Below are positions 5,913 through 6,158 of a stretch of 6,158 nucleotides of DNA, in pieces. The notes beneath the pieces were generated by a model. That model was given only the letters and a program-made list of their open reading frames with translations. It ran no database searches and was not told the origin of the DNA. Source of the DNA: Sulfitobacter sp. (GTDB lineage Bacteria; Pseudomonadota; Alphaproteobacteria; Rhodobacterales; Rhodobacteraceae); NCBI GenBank assembly GCA_024636395.1, contig JAGXHD010000116.1:1-6158 (forward strand), read 5' to 3'. Position 1 is the first letter of the stretch, and each line of letters opens with the position of its first letter. The position numbers were made by a program, and so were the translations under genes.

Positions 5913-6158
5913 ATGGCTGCCAAAGACACCAACGAAGACGCCAAGAACGACGATACAGACAGCGGCCACTCGCTGGACATGTCCCAAGCGGCTGTTAAAA
6001 AGATGATCGGTGATGCGCGCGAGAAGGGCTACATCACCTACGATCAGCTCAACACCGTGCTACCGCCCGATCAGGTCTCGTCCGAGCAGATCGAGGACGT
6101 GATGTCGATGCTGTCCGAGATGGGCATCAACATCATCGAGGACGAAGAAGCCGAGGAA
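5913..6158 (+). CDS. rpoD: RNA polymerase housekeeping sigma factor, N-terminal part (3' cut by window end)
   Basis: This is the start of the primary sigma-70 factor, which directs RNA polymerase to housekeeping promoters. Only 82 codons are present and the frame is open to the last base; a full protein would be roughly 650-690 residues. A short acidic, polar leader (residues 1-23, several D, E, N and K) is followed by sigma region 1.1: AVKKMIGDAREKGYITYDQL (27-46), NTVLPPDQVSSEQIEDVMS (47-65) and MLSEMGINIIEDEEAEE (66-82). The start is ATG with AGGAG 6 bases upstream. It follows dnaG by 170 bp in the same direction, the order seen in the macromolecular-synthesis operon of many bacteria, which supports the identification. 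The DNA-binding regions 2-4 lie beyond the window, so this rests on region 1.1 and context. Confidence 0.92.
   Translation, partial: MAAKDTNEDAKNDDTDSGHSLDMSQAAVKKMIGDAREKGYITYDQLNTVLPPDQVSSEQIEDVMSMLSEMGINIIEDEEAEE

Overview
The window is a GC-rich chromosomal fragment that looks alphaproteobacterial, most likely Rhodobacterales (Roseobacter group). The evidence is a heterotetrameric sarcosine oxidase (Sox) alpha/gamma pair, a DnaG that opens MSLPPGFLDELRTRSSLSQV, a dnaG-rpoD gene pair, and clustered GANTC sites, the target of the alphaproteobacterial methylase CcrM. All genes are on the + strand. The taxonomic call is recognition from memory, not a database search.

Layout. Bases 1-31 are not genomic: they match the Illumina Nextera Read-1 adapter (bases 3-33 of it, ending in the 19-bp transposon mosaic end). 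Genomic DNA starts at base 32, inside soxA, so this gene is cut at its 5' end and the apparent GTG start at 17 is an artefact. soxA (32-2755) overlaps soxG (2748-3284) by 8 bp, as in soxBDAG operons; soxB and soxD would be expected just upstream. After 34 bp comes a small predicted periplasmic protein (3319-3621) that I do not recognise. A 105-bp gap leads to dnaG (3727-5742, primase, apparently complete and with all catalytic and zinc residues). A 170-bp gap rich in dyads and GANTC sites leads to rpoD (5913 to the window end), the housekeeping sigma factor, of which only the first 82 codons (region 1.1) are present.

Function. The left part is a catabolic operon: SoxA and SoxG, with the unseen SoxB and SoxD, oxidatively demethylate sarcosine to glycine and pass the one-carbon unit to tetrahydrofolate. 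The right part is the dnaG-rpoD core of the macromolecular-synthesis locus (replication priming and housekeeping transcription), without the rpsU gene that precedes dnaG in E. coli. The two parts seem adjacent rather than functionally linked.

Most interesting signals. Ten GANTC sites were found by eye in the whole window. Four lie within 54 bp directly upstream of rpoD and two more lie in the short gap before dnaG. This suggests that dnaG, and especially rpoD, may be under CcrM/GcrA-type, methylation-linked cell-cycle control. I see no mobile element, CRISPR array, tRNA or rRNA, and no evidence of a wholly new system.
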